From: a virus | Length of the DNA: 43,390 nucleotides | Strand: one strand, 5' to 3' | Virus record (IMG/VR): IMGVR_UViG_3300045020_000094 | Location: 1 to 43,390 of that record | Shown: positions 15,145 through 22,624 of the stretch, piece by piece | Position numbering within the stretch: position 1 is the first letter of the stretch | Layout of the letters: each line of letters opens with the position of its first letter | The notes under the pieces: model-generated | The model's input: the letters and a program-made list of their open reading frames with translations, nothing else | The model's database searches: none | What the model was told of the DNA's origin: nothing | Program-made: the position numbers and the translations under genes

Positions 15145-16473
15145 TTAGATTTTTTTTCGGGTTCTTTCGAACTCCGCGGAATCGTGGCTCCATCGAGGTT
15201 CGAATGGAAACGACGCATCGGCCGTCCCGAACTCCCAGTTTCTCGGAATATCCGTAGGATCGTCGATCATGATCGAGATACCATGGAATATCACATCCAT
15301 CGCGATCGCGATGAGGGACTTCGATGGCCCATAAATCACCCTCACCATCGCCTCCAAAACCGGACGATTTCGAGTAAGAATCTTTCTCGCGAGCCTTACA
15401 TCATACTCGTTGATCGTTTTTCTTACCTCCTCTTCCGTAGCATCCCACATGAACTGTTGACCTTTTAATCCCATCACTACAGCTTTCCGAGTGATATCCC
15501 ATACGAGATTATACGTTGCTGGATGCGCTCCCAGGGCCGGCCCTGGGACCCGCCATTCAAGCCCATACTTCGGCAATCGATACTCCCCCGCACGGCCGTA
15601 TATCTCCCTACGAACCGGGGTAGTCTGCCCTTCCAGACCTTGAAACATACTCGTCATCATCACCCCGCTGATCGCATCGCACATTTTTACCGCGTCGCGT
15701 AGTTTTTCCGGGGAGGGTTTTGGTATAACACTGCTCCCCATTCCAAAATGCATATGTTCCCCGGCGCTCCGCCAGGGCATACATCGAGGTTCCGGGATCT
15801 CTACCGGCGGGGCCCCATACGCGTTCAACGAAGGTTCGCATCCTAACGCCACATGCTCGGACGACGCTTGTTCCAAAACCTTCGGATCGATGAGAACCAT
15901 ATCGTCCAACACGAGCCGAGCCTCGAGGTTGTATTTCTGAAGCCGATTATGAATCCTCTTCAGCCCCAACCGCCGATCTCGGGTCATGTATCCCAAACAT
16001 CGATGTCCGGTCCCTACACCATACTTCACCACCTCCGGACATTCTAACCGCCATTCGGCTTGAAACCCGTCATAGTACTCCGCAGGATGCGATCCGGACG
16101 GTTTTTTCCCCAACCACTCATACGCGGGCACGACCTGGTTTCCAGCCTTGGCGAAAATCTCCGGATCGGTTCCGATGGTAAACCCACCAAAAGGACCAGT
16201 ACCCAAATCCGCAGCAGTCAAATCCGGGTTTTTCAAGAAACTCTTTCGAATTTTATCTCCCTTCGAACCCCGAAGGACGTTGACCCTTTGGGGAGGGGCC
16301 CAACGACCCACATAAGGTACCTGGATTTTACTACCCGAGATCCCATACACCCCATCATACCCCCGATCATCCGATCGAGTTTTTATCACATGCGTATCAT
16401 CCGGTTTGGTCAACCCGACCACCACCATCCCAGGTTCTAGATCCGTATACTCCACCACCTCTACATCACTCAT
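15145..16473 (-). CDS. phiEco32-type COOH-NH2 ligase (type 2)
   Basis: 442 residues from ATG 16473, which overlaps the upstream stop and has GAGGTGCGGGG before it. Family signs are GTDPEIFAKAG, WRLECPE, SAGEHMHFGMG with metal-binding His, and LPKYGLEWRVPGPALGAHP. These match glutamine-synthetase-like ligases described in phage phiEco32 that are predicted to form amide bonds in proteins or peptides. About 110 N-terminal residues precede the catalytic core. It is the second ligase of this fold in the window, so two different bonds may be made. Confidence 0.78.
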   Translation of the reverse strand: MSDVEVVEYTDLEPGMVVVGLTKPDDTHVIKTRSDDRGYDGVYGISGSKIQVPYVGRWAPPQRVNVLRGSKGDKIRKSFLKNPDLTAADLGTGPFGGFTIGTDPEIFAKAGNQVVPAYEWLGKKPSGSHPAEYYDGFQAEWRLECPEVVKYGVGTGHRCLGYMTRDRRLGLKRIHNRLQKYNLEARLVLDDMVLIDPKVLEQASSEHVALGCEPSLNAYGAPPVEIPEPRCMPWRSAGEHMHFGMGSSVIPKPSPEKLRDAVKMCDAISGVMMTSMFQGLEGQTTPVRREIYGRAGEYRLPKYGLEWRVPGPALGAHPATYNLVWDITRKAVVMGLKGQQFMWDATEEEVRKTINEYDVRLARKILTRNRPVLEAMVRVIYGPSKSLIAIAMDVIFHGISIMIDDPTDIPRNWEFGTADASFPFEPRWSHDSAEFERTRKKI

Positions 16474-16643
16474 CCCCGCACCTCCTCTCGAATTTCCGAT
16501 ATCGTCTGGGCGATCTGAAGATCCAACAGCTCTCGATCCACGATCGTTTGTTCGGTATGACGTACCAACGCGTCGATAGTTTCCGGCCGCCGTGCTCGAA
16601 GCGCTTCGATGATCGCGTAGCGTTCGGATGTTGAAAGTTTCAT
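16470..16643 (-). CDS. 57-aa helical protein
   Basis: Start MKLSTSERYAIIEALRARR; all-helical, charged, coiled-coil-like to the end. The stop and the ligase start share an ATGA. It could be a substrate peptide or adaptor for the ligase; no direct support. Confidence 0.55.
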   Translation of the reverse strand: MKLSTSERYAIIEALRARRPETIDALVRHTEQTIVDRELLDLQIAQTISEIREEVRG

Positions 16644-16648
16644 AGTTA

Positions 16649-17308
16649 TTACCACCCACCTTCTAGCGCAGGCAAGTATACCTGCACTTGTTTTCGAATT
16701 TCGTTCTCTACCGGGAGTTGGCTATACCGAGTTGCCCGAACAAACCATCGCCATTTCGCCGTTTTGGCTGGATTTCCTTTATGAAACGACTGCCAGTTAA
16801 ACTGAATCAGCCGATTCGGGGGGATTTGTTTTTCAGCTCTCGGTACGTATTCCAGATACTTATTTATTCGGTTGTTCCAGATTTTATACACAACCCCTTC
16901 CCCGTTTGGAACATCATACATCACAACCCTCCCAACCAAAAACGATGTCAACGAACAATCCCCAATAACCGCCATGATATGTTCCGCACGATATGCTGGA
17001 TTCAAATGATCCGGTTGACCATCTGGTCGAGTCCGAGGAACATCATCAAGATGCCATCCGGGAATACAAGGATACCAACCCGGCATTAACATATGCGATC
17101 GGGAATCGATCAAAAGATTCGTGTTCTTCCAATCGGAAGGGAGTAGGTTTATAAACTCCTGTGTTATCGGACCACCGTGTTCAACCGCGTATTTCACATC
17201 AGCCCGATAAAACATCGGTTCGTTTTTAATCGCGATCACATCCCGATGTGATAAAACTCCTGGAAGTATCGTATACTTCGATTCGAATTGGATAGGTTCA
17301 CCGGTCAT
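16649..17308 (-). CDS. 2OG-Fe(II) oxygenase-like protein
   Basis: 219 residues with the iron-binding triad pattern: GWHLDDV (HxD, His86 and Asp88), a distal His in QSFHKG, and an Arg in WRWFVRAT that would bind 2-oxoglutarate. Such enzymes hydroxylate peptides, nucleotides or lipids. Its place between the ligase and the cysteine peptidase suggests it tailors the same product. ATG 17308 shares an ATGA with the peptidase stop. Fold assignment is by motif spacing only. Confidence 0.6.
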   Translation of the reverse strand: MTGEPIQFESKYTILPGVLSHRDVIAIKNEPMFYRADVKYAVEHGGPITQEFINLLPSDWKNTNLLIDSRSHMLMPGWYPCIPGWHLDDVPRTRPDGQPDHLNPAYRAEHIMAVIGDCSLTSFLVGRVVMYDVPNGEGVVYKIWNNRINKYLEYVPRAEKQIPPNRLIQFNWQSFHKGNPAKTAKWRWFVRATRYSQLPVENEIRKQVQVYLPALEGGW

Positions 17309-17784
17309 CGTTCCATCCTTCTCACCTCGATATACCTCACCCCGTGCAACCCTTCATACCCAAACGGCCACGCCACATCCGGATCGGGATCATACACCCG
17401 CCCGCCCCACCATACCACCCAATGCCCGTCGTTATCCCCCGGGCCGAGCCAGATATCAAGCAACGCATGATCCACCGGCCGTGATCCCCATCGCATCGGA
17501 CGAATTCTACGATACCTCACCCCGAGCGCTCGCATTCCGCGATATAAATCTCCCGGATCGGTATCCCGATCATGACCGACCGCCGCGATCGCCTCATCGA
17601 TCCCACATCCCGCGATCATCGCGAGACAAGCTTGACCGCAGATATCCGAGCCCCTAGACTGATGAAGAATCCCCCCAGGGGGAATTACCGACCGTACGTT
17701 GTTCCACAGTCGCGCTTCCTCCTCAGAATACCGATGTTCCGGATATCCGTCCGGCCCGATCCGAATAACACGTTGTTGGTTCAT
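17305..17784 (-). CDS. C39-like / papain-fold cysteine peptidase
   Basis: 159 residues. Catalytic Cys53 in CGQACLAMIAG, His121 in GHWVVWWGG and Asp132 in VYDPD give the order and spacing of C39-type peptidases and related papain-fold enzymes. Such domains cut leader peptides after double glycine or act on isopeptide bonds. In the ligase cluster it may process or reverse the modification. No signal peptide or transporter domain. Confidence 0.65.
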   Translation of the reverse strand: MNQQRVIRIGPDGYPEHRYSEEEARLWNNVRSVIPPGGILHQSRGSDICGQACLAMIAGCGIDEAIAAVGHDRDTDPGDLYRGMRALGVRYRRIRPMRWGSRPVDHALLDIWLGPGDNDGHWVVWWGGRVYDPDPDVAWPFGYEGLHGVRYIEVRRMER

Positions 17785-17966
17785 TCGTCCCTATCCTCCA
17801 CCGGATGCCATATCCGATCCTCTAACGGGGTCCAGGTAAGATCCTCGATCTCTCGCGGGGTAGGACCATAAACCAGATCTAGATACTCGATATACGATAT
17901 CTCCCCCCGAGCGTGGGATTCTTGAAGCTCTTCAATCGACACGACGCCAGGTCCTTGAGCCGTCAT
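17781..17966 (-). CDS. 61-aa acidic protein
   Basis: Start MTAQGPGVVSIEEL at ATG 17966 with GAGGAG seven bases before. Acidic, helical front with the end TPLEDRIWHPVEDRDE. Its stop overlaps the peptidase start. Could be a precursor peptide, since it lies directly before the peptidase gene, but this is speculation. Confidence 0.5.
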   Translation of the reverse strand: MTAQGPGVVSIEELQESHARGEISYIEYLDLVYGPTPREIEDLTWTPLEDRIWHPVEDRDE

Positions 17967-18312
17967 AATCAAGCTCCTCTACGAACATCTCTGGGGCCGG
18001 TGGCCCGCTGGTTTTTATCTTGATCGACTTTACAAACTCTTCCGGCTCGGGAATGTTATACATCACGATCCGTTTTGTTCTCTGACGTGGTCGAACGATA
18101 AAACGAGGGCCGCGATCTATCGATACCATTACTCCCTCGGTCTCAACCGGTCCATTTAAACAAATAAACCTCTCTCCCGTACGAGCCGTGCGAAAGTCAA
18201 AAATCTCATCCTTCGGATCAAGGCACCTCGATACCTGAAACCCTACCCCATACACCTCACTCGGAGTCACAACACAACTCATATCCATCGGGAGACGGTT
18301 TTCGTTTTTCAT
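17932..18312 (-). CDS. 126-aa hypothetical protein
   Basis: Beta-rich sequence (RFICLNGPVETEGVMV, RFIVRPRQRTKRIVMYNI) with no recognised domain. Both ends overlap neighbours. Unknown role in the ligase cluster. Confidence 0.55.
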   Translation of the reverse strand: MKNENRLPMDMSCVVTPSEVYGVGFQVSRCLDPKDEIFDFRTARTGERFICLNGPVETEGVMVSIDRGPRFIVRPRQRTKRIVMYNIPEPEEFVKSIKIKTSGPPAPEMFVEELDYDGSRTWRRVD

Positions 18313-18452
18313 ACATGCACCTCGATCTCGATCACCTCGGCATTTGGCCCTGCCGCCCCTAGCACTTCATCCCCCGGACGTTCCACGTGGGAACTATGAA
18401 ACCCGAACGGGGTTTGGACCACGTATACCACCTCGGGGTTATTTTCTTTCAT
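18309..18452 (-). CDS. 47-aa hypothetical protein
   Basis: Start MKENNPEVVYVVQTPFGFH; the stop shares an ATGA with the next gene. Acidic and beta-like, not recognised. The start lies inside the 3' end of the 57-aa gene. Confidence 0.45.
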   Translation of the reverse strand: MKENNPEVVYVVQTPFGFHSSHVERPGDEVLGAAGPNAEVIEIEVHV

Positions 18453-18612
18453 ACAACACCTCGGCTTTGGCGATGGCCTTCGCGGCAATCTCGTAATCGT
18501 AGGTATTTTCCAATAGCCCAGGTACCTCGCCTTCAACCACGGCCAGCAGATTTTTCAACGCATCATACAAATCATGCAACGCGTGATGGTTAAGAATCTT
18601 TGGATCTTTCAT
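18439..18612 (-). CDS. 57-aa helical protein
   Basis: MKDPKILNHHALHDLYDALKN then a helical C-terminus (EIAAKAIAKAEVLYERK). ATG 18612 shares an ATGA with the stop of the gene upstream, a good sign it is translated. Function unknown. Confidence 0.55.
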   Translation of the reverse strand: MKDPKILNHHALHDLYDALKNLLAVVEGEVPGLLENTYDYEIAAKAIAKAEVLYERK

Positions 18613-18995
18613 CCCTGTCCTCCCGTTTGCTTATCGAGATATGTCCGTTTGAATAACTGACCGATTTCTGCAAATGTCATCTTACATTCATCGTTTGCGT
18701 ATGTTGTTTTAATCATGCTTCCCGAGTCAGTAATCAGCAACGGATCGGGTGCTAAACCGAAAAATTCTTGCACCCTTTTGGGAAGGTATGACTCCGCCCC
18801 AAGAAACGAATACCTATCAGAATATTCATTAAGAATAAAATTCTCCTTCCCGGTCATCCGTTGATACGTCACACAAGCAATCCCAAGAGGACAATAACCT
18901 TCATGGGTTTTTAACGCCCCCCGATCCTGTTTACGTTGTGTCTTTGATAGCTCCGATACAAAATCAGATATCCGATATCGTTGTTGTTTTGTCAT
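18609..18995 (-). CDS. conserved phage-type hypothetical protein (CPLGIA motif)
   Basis: 128 residues with the pattern GYCPLGIACVTYQRMTG, YLPKRVQEFFGL and a final TFAEIGQLFK that I recall from many phage and bacterial proteins of unknown function. More AT-rich than its neighbours, so possibly acquired separately. ATG 18995 overlaps the stop of the oxygenase downstream frame (ATGA). Confidence 0.6.
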   Translation of the reverse strand: MTKQQRYRISDFVSELSKTQRKQDRGALKTHEGYCPLGIACVTYQRMTGKENFILNEYSDRYSFLGAESYLPKRVQEFFGLAPDPLLITDSGSMIKTTYANDECKMTFAEIGQLFKRTYLDKQTGGQG

Positions 18996-19601
18996 GCTGA
19001 TCTCCCCCTATTGAACTCAAACCCCACCGGCAACGCGATCCGAAGAAACGACCGTTGGATCGGTTTATCAAACACCATTGATTCATGCACACAATCGGGA
19101 GATAACAGATACCCTACCCCCCCCCGGCAACACCTCCCCATCCCCAAGCTGGTCCTGTATATGAGACAAATCCCCACGATCCGTAGGCTGTCCTACAAAC
19201 TCCCCTCTCCACACCCGACATCCCTCAACACTTCCGGCAACAATCACCGGCATCCGGGCTATCGGTCCGGTTTGAATATCATTACAGTTATGTAACCATA
19301 CTCCCCCTGGGGAGTGAACCCAATCTCTCTTCATTCGACTAAAACATCCATCAACATGCGGTCCAGGCCGTCGTTGAGACATTCCAGCGGGAACGATCTT
19401 TTCGTCCACGGTCATATGACCCACCCCTCGTGTCGCGCCAACCGTTTGACAAAGCCGGACCACGAGATCAAAGTAATCCTCGTATCCCTCAGCCATAATT
19501 GGATTTCCAAGATCAAAAGTATGCATGTACTTTTGACGAGCTTTATACGGTAGAATTACCGGACATACCGCCCGAAAATCGCTTTGCAAGATTTGTTTCA
19601 T
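18992..19601 (-). CDS. 2OG-Fe(II) oxygenase-like gene with frameshift at a 9-G tract
   Basis: Frame 1 runs from ATG 19601 (GAGGT before it) and includes RRPGPHVDGCF (HxD, His82/Asp84). It meets a run of nine G (plus-strand C 19117-19125) and ends at 19083. The neighbouring frame carries on as YLLSPDCVHESM and RSFLRIALPVG, supplying the second His and the Arg, and ends at 18992 in a perfect ATGA with the next gene. Eight or eleven G would join the frames. Either phase variation, programmed slippage or a sequence error. As read here, the active site is incomplete. Confidence 0.6.
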
Positions 19602-19603
19602 TT

Positions 19604-19744
19604 TTAACCTCGTTTACATCTCACCTTCCGACACTGCCATCTCACCCGGACCCATACTAGCCCCGCAACCACCCACGGCCAGTTGGCCGGACGCAACACC
19701 CCGTGCGCCGGGCAGAACAAAAACTCCCAGAGATCCGAGATCAT
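19604..19744 (-). CDS. 46-aa membrane peptide
   Basis: MISDLWEFLFCPAHGVLRP followed by a Trp/Val-rich transmembrane stretch and a very basic Cys-containing tail. ATG 19744 overlaps the upstream TGA. Unknown. Confidence 0.45.
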   Translation of the reverse strand: MISDLWEFLFCPAHGVLRPANWPWVVAGLVWVRVRWQCRKVRCKRG

Positions 19745-19917
19745 TTCGAGCTTCCTACCACTCCCACTAAAGCCGCAAGCGACACCGCTCCGATGATTGG
19801 AAATACAATCCCAAAGTCGACCCCCAGTAGGAAACAAAACACCGTACTAAACAACCAAACAGACATTCCAAAAATCTTAAAAAATAGATTTCGGCGATAC
19901 TTTTGTTCTTTGGTCAT
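19741..19917 (-). CDS. 58-aa two-TM membrane protein
   Basis: MTKEQKYRRNLFFKIF, then two hydrophobic helices (VWLFSTVFCFLLGV and IVFPIIGAVSLAALVGVV). Basic front end suggests the N-terminus stays inside. Coupled with the next membrane peptide by ATGA. Holin-like size, but there is no lysis gene beside it. Confidence 0.55.
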   Translation of the reverse strand: MTKEQKYRRNLFFKIFGMSVWLFSTVFCFLLGVDFGIVFPIIGAVSLAALVGVVGSSK

Positions 19918-19929
19918 AGATCACCTTTT

Positions 19930-20118
19930 TCACACATGACCAGCTACCGGAAACGCTAACTCTGCTTGCTCGTCCCGCACCATCACGACCTTCACGCTCC
20001 CCAGCGCCGTTCCGACCAGCGAAATAAACCCGATCACCTCCCACCCCTCATCCGCCATCCGATCCAACCACGCCACGGTGATCTCTCCGATTTTCTTATA
20101 CTCCACCCGATGTTTCAT
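19930..20118 (-). CDS. 62-aa hypothetical protein
   Basis: Begins MKHRVEYKKIGEITVAWLDR with AAGGAG six bases before ATG 20118. The pattern VAWLDRMADEGWEVIGF resembles small phage DUF4177-like proteins (a Trp-Glu-Val strand after a helix). Function unknown. Confidence 0.6.
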   Translation of the reverse strand: MKHRVEYKKIGEITVAWLDRMADEGWEVIGFISLVGTALGSVKVVMVRDEQAELAFPVAGHV

Positions 20119-20128
20119 CGCGCGCTCC

Positions 20129-20224
20129 TTAAAAAATTCTCACCAACACCTGCACCAATACCACCACGTACACTGCAATCGCGATATACACCCACACCCC
20201 GATCCGGTCTCGATTACTCCTCAT
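20129..20224 (-). CDS. 31-aa single-TM peptide
   Basis: MRSNRDRIGVWVYIAIAVYV and more hydrophobic residues to the end; a basic N-terminus then one transmembrane helix. ATG 20224 overlaps the upstream stop (ATGA). Confidence 0.45.
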   Translation of the reverse strand: MRSNRDRIGVWVYIAIAVYVVVLVQVLVRIF

Positions 20225-20373
20225 GCGAGAACCTCCAGATCAAATACCCGGCCACCACAAGACACCATAGTTAACCATACAAGATTACCATTACATGCCG
20301 CAATGAACGCCCCAACGACCAAGCCGATAATCCCCCATCCGGCGATCCCCTGTACCTTATCCTCGTTATTCAT
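20221..20373 (-). CDS. 50-aa membrane protein
   Basis: Start MNNEDKVQGIAGWGIIGLVV; a Gly/Ala-rich helix ending in an AAC that is not a clear lipobox, then a second weaker hydrophobic part. The start overlaps the end of the 64-aa gene. Unknown. Confidence 0.5.
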   Translation of the reverse strand: MNNEDKVQGIAGWGIIGLVVGAFIAACNGNLVWLTMVSCGGRVFDLEVLA

Positions 20374-20560
20374 GATGCGGACACCCTTCATCCGCCATCC
20401 GCATGACCTCATGCTCATGGTTCGGCTCCTCACCCCGGACCATCTCTGCGTTCGGCCATACCTCAGCCCCATGAACCGTTCGAATGATATACTCAATCTC
20501 CCGGTTCGTATACGACAACGATGGCCGAAAATCATCACCAACAGCGTTCCGATATCTCAT
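20366..20560 (-). CDS. 64-aa hypothetical protein with His/Cys tail
   Basis: Acidic protein ending HEHEVMRMADEGCPHHE, a cluster that could bind metal. No recognised family. Confidence 0.5.
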   Translation of the reverse strand: MRYRNAVGDDFRPSLSYTNREIEYIIRTVHGAEVWPNAEMVRGEEPNHEHEVMRMADEGCPHHE

Positions 20561-20567
20561 ACCCCTC

Positions 20568-20747
20568 CTACGGTTTTGCTAAATTCATTACCCTTCCACC
20601 GACCCGAACCGCGTAGTTTTTATGCCCGTACCTCCGCGGCTCCCCACACTGCGTACACCGCCATCGAACCTCTTTCGATCCGCCTTCCGGCGGACACGGA
20701 TTATGCCAAGTCTGGGTTCCACATACCCCACAAACCTTCAACTTCAT
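20568..20747 (-). CDS. 59-aa zinc ribbon
   Basis: MKLKVCGVCGTQTWHNPCPP, then RCTQCGEPRR: four cysteines spaced as a zinc ribbon, with basic surroundings. GAGGGAAGAG precedes ATG 20747. Likely nucleic-acid or protein contact; unknown target. Confidence 0.6.
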   Translation of the reverse strand: MKLKVCGVCGTQTWHNPCPPEGGSKEVRWRCTQCGEPRRYGHKNYAVRVGGRVMNLAKP

Positions 20748-20764
20748 TCTCTTCCCTCCCTCAG

Positions 20765-20869
20765 GCAAGTGCTACGATCTCACGAGAATTCCAGCGTCCT
20801 CGTATTCCGATCCTACCACTGGGGATTTAGATCGGTATCATAACACTTGCGTAGGAGAGGGGCTCCTAC
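20765..20869. ncRNA. three-way-junction-like RNA fold plus hairpin
   Basis: GCAAGTG (20765-20771) pairs with CACTTGC (20844-20850) and encloses ACGAG/CTCGT and CCGATC/GATCGG stems. Directly after, GTAGGAG (20851-20857) pairs with CTCCTAC (20863-20869). No T-arm signature exists, so it is not a normal tRNA. The orientation is unknown. Lies between the 59-aa ribbon gene and a tRNA-like fold. Confidence 0.4.
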
Positions 20870-20894
20870 GAATGGCCACGCTTCAAATATGGCT

Positions 20895-20963
20895 TGAGGA
20901 TCGGAGAGATTCGAACTCCCATTGGGATTGGATACCCGCTTCCCGTTTGGCTGACGATCCTCA
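20895..20963 (-). other. tRNA-like fold with shortened D/anticodon region
   Basis: Nine-base ends TGAGGATCG/CGATCCTCA and a proper T-arm (GGGAG-TTCGAAT-CTCTC, one GU) mark a tRNA-like element on the minus strand. Only 34 bases remain between acceptor and T-stem, about seven fewer than a standard tRNA, and the anticodon stem is three pairs at best (GGG/CCC). It could be a decayed tRNA (Trp-like ATCCAAT loop) or a mimic. Confidence 0.4.
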
Positions 20964-20992
20964 TAAAATTCGAACTACCACCGGGCTACCTC

Positions 20993-21178
20993 CTACGCGT
21001 TATACTCCTTCAAAAACTCCTCGCCCGCCGCGATCTCCGCGATCCTCCGGGCCTTACGGACCATCTTTCGATCCTGATACCGAACCTGTCGCCCGATACT
21101 TCGTTGCATACCTTCCGACGCAAGTACCACATGCGGCAAAATCACCCACCGTATCTCACCCGCCCGAGTTTCATTCAT
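20993..21178 (-). CDS. 61-aa basic helical protein
   Basis: MNETRAGEIRWVILPHVVLA, then a basic helical half. Start ATG 21178 shares an ATGA with the upstream gene. May bind nucleic acid through its basic C-terminal half; unrecognised. Confidence 0.5.
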   Translation of the reverse strand: MNETRAGEIRWVILPHVVLASEGMQRSIGRQVRYQDRKMVRKARRIAEIAAGEEFLKEYNA

Positions 21179-21390
21179 ATCCTCTCCCTTACCGCCGAAT
21201 CTACCTTCCATCCTAACCCATCCGGCGTAAACGATGTAACCACCCCGCCGTAAATATCTCTCACTTGAAGCTTAACCGTATGGTTAAACCCAGCCGCTAC
21301 CCGCGCAACTATCGTTGCATCCCGGAGATTCGAAATCGATCTTGTTTCCCACACCCCAGGTGCGATCAACTCATGAATCTGATACCGCAT
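21175..21390 (-). CDS. 71-aa hypothetical protein
   Basis: Start MRYQIHELIAPGVWETRSIS (ATG 21390); the longer in-frame extension would run into the tRNA-His gene, so I reject it. Beta-rich, unrecognised. Confidence 0.55.
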   Translation of the reverse strand: MRYQIHELIAPGVWETRSISNLRDATIVARVAAGFNHTVKLQVRDIYGGVVTSFTPDGLGWKVDSAVRERI

Positions 21391-21417
21391 TCCAACACCC
21401 CCTCCCAACCATTCTAG

Positions 21418-21490
21418 GTGACCGACGGGATTCGAACCCGTATAAACTGGGACCACAACCCAGCGCATGAACCTATTCTGCCACGGTCAC
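21418..21490 (-). tRNA. tRNA-His (GUG)
   Basis: Acceptor GTGACCG/CGGTCAC, T-arm ACGGG-TTCGAAT-CCCGT, anticodon arm CTGGG-TTGTGGT-CCCAG with U33 and anticodon GUG. No CCA encoded. All helices are perfect apart from the D-arm, which is normal in layout. The first base G could serve as the His identity G. Confidence 0.92.
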
Positions 21491-21596
21491 AGTCTTAAGC
21501 AAGAATCGCTCAATGGTTGGAACAATCCAGACAAAGGTGACTCCTTTATCACCGAAGCCCTAGTCCGTAACATTCCCACCATTCAAAGATCCGAGC

Positions 21597-21746
21597 TTAC
21601 CGGCGGGCCAGAATCCGGTCCCTACTCAGATAACAGTTCCAACAGATATAAATCGCTTTTTTCCCTCGGAAGACCTTCACCGTGGGTGGAGTTTTACATT
21701 TGCCTTTTATATGAAATAAACTATCCAAACTACACTGACATTTCAT
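21597..21746 (-). CDS. 49-aa zinc-finger protein
   Basis: MKCQCSLDSLFHIKGKCKTP and YICWNCYLSRD; AAGGAG six bases upstream of ATG 21746. Likely a small zinc knuckle. The 21491-21596 stretch upstream of tRNA-His holds no gene. Confidence 0.55.
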   Translation of the reverse strand: MKCQCSLDSLFHIKGKCKTPPTVKVFRGKKAIYICWNCYLSRDRILARR

Positions 21747-21882
21747 GCTTCTCTCCTTGCGACAATCCGAGATCCGAGATCCTTCCAACGGATCAGAACA
21801 CAGATGACGGTACCTTCGATCCGTGTTCCTGATGTCTTTAATGACGATCCGTCGGCACTACAGTCCCCTTCTCATAGGGGGG

Positions 21883-21923
21883 GGTAAGCGTACGCCAGTC
21901 CATACTGGTATCGTACGCTTACC
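21883..21923. terminator. very stable hairpin downstream of the 210-aa gene
   Basis: GGTAAGCGTACG (21883-21894) pairs perfectly with CGTACGCTTACC (21912-21923), and inside it CCAGT pairs with ACTGG. It is flanked on both sides by runs of seven or more G on the plus strand. It lies 17 bases past the stop of the 21940-22572 gene and could end its transcript, although no U-run follows. Confidence 0.5.
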
Positions 21924-21939
21924 TGAGGGGGGGTAAAAC

Positions 21940-22572
21940 TTAAACTTGTTGACTACGCTCCGCCCGGATTCTTGCCGCTTCCGCGTACCCCGCTAGAAGC
22001 GAATCCAGCTCCGCTGCCCTTGCCGCTTCACGTTTATCATCACGCATGGTCTGAACGTGTACGCTAGGATCATACGCGATAGGCGGTTGCCCATGACCGT
22101 TCAACACTGTTGGTACTGTTTTCTCGATAGGTATCGTACCCCGTCTCGTTACTGGTACAGGTCCACTCGTTGCGGGCATCTCCGTCCCCGGTTTCGGAAA
22201 CCGTGACATATTCCACCCGCTAGCACGTGCAAACTCCCACATGTCCGCATACGTGAACCCGAACTGCGCAGCTAGCGACTTTGCCGCGACAATACTCGGC
22301 TCCGTGGTACGCTTGACCGTGACCTTTGCCCGTGGGTCAGTCTCATAGTAGTCCGTTTCAAGGTTATCCCGTAGGACCATCATAATCCTACCGAACTGCA
22401 CCGCGCTACGGAAACTAGGCGCTTTACGTTTGACTGGATCGCCACGCCTACGCGCAGTCCACCAATCAATGAGTCTAAAATCCGCAGCATGTTGCTGTCG
22501 GATCTCCTTAGACTCCGTACGCCTTCGTTTTTCATCCACGAGCGACCATAGACGATTTGCATCGTTCCACAT
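21940..22572 (-). CDS. 210-aa hypothetical protein
   Basis: Not recognised. Basic, helical N-terminal half (WSLVDEKRRRTESKEIRQQH), a central Ala/Phe-rich helix (AKSLAAQFGFTYADMWEFAR), a proline-rich linker and a final charged coiled helix. AGGAG lies seven bases before ATG 22572. Genes here are spaced apart, unlike the rest of the arm, and may be separately controlled early genes. Confidence 0.65.
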   Translation of the reverse strand: MWNDANRLWSLVDEKRRRTESKEIRQQHAADFRLIDWWTARRRGDPVKRKAPSFRSAVQFGRIMMVLRDNLETDYYETDPRAKVTVKRTTEPSIVAAKSLAAQFGFTYADMWEFARASGWNMSRFPKPGTEMPATSGPVPVTRRGTIPIEKTVPTVLNGHGQPPIAYDPSVHVQTMRDDKREAARAAELDSLLAGYAEAARIRAERSQQV

Positions 22573-22624
22573 AGGTTACTCCTGATGTTAGGATTTTTTA
22601 GATCGTGCTGCTCGCCGGAAAAAC

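Noticed and set aside
20765-20850. tRNA with long variable arm
   Set aside because: Seven-base ends pair but there is no T-loop sequence on either strand.
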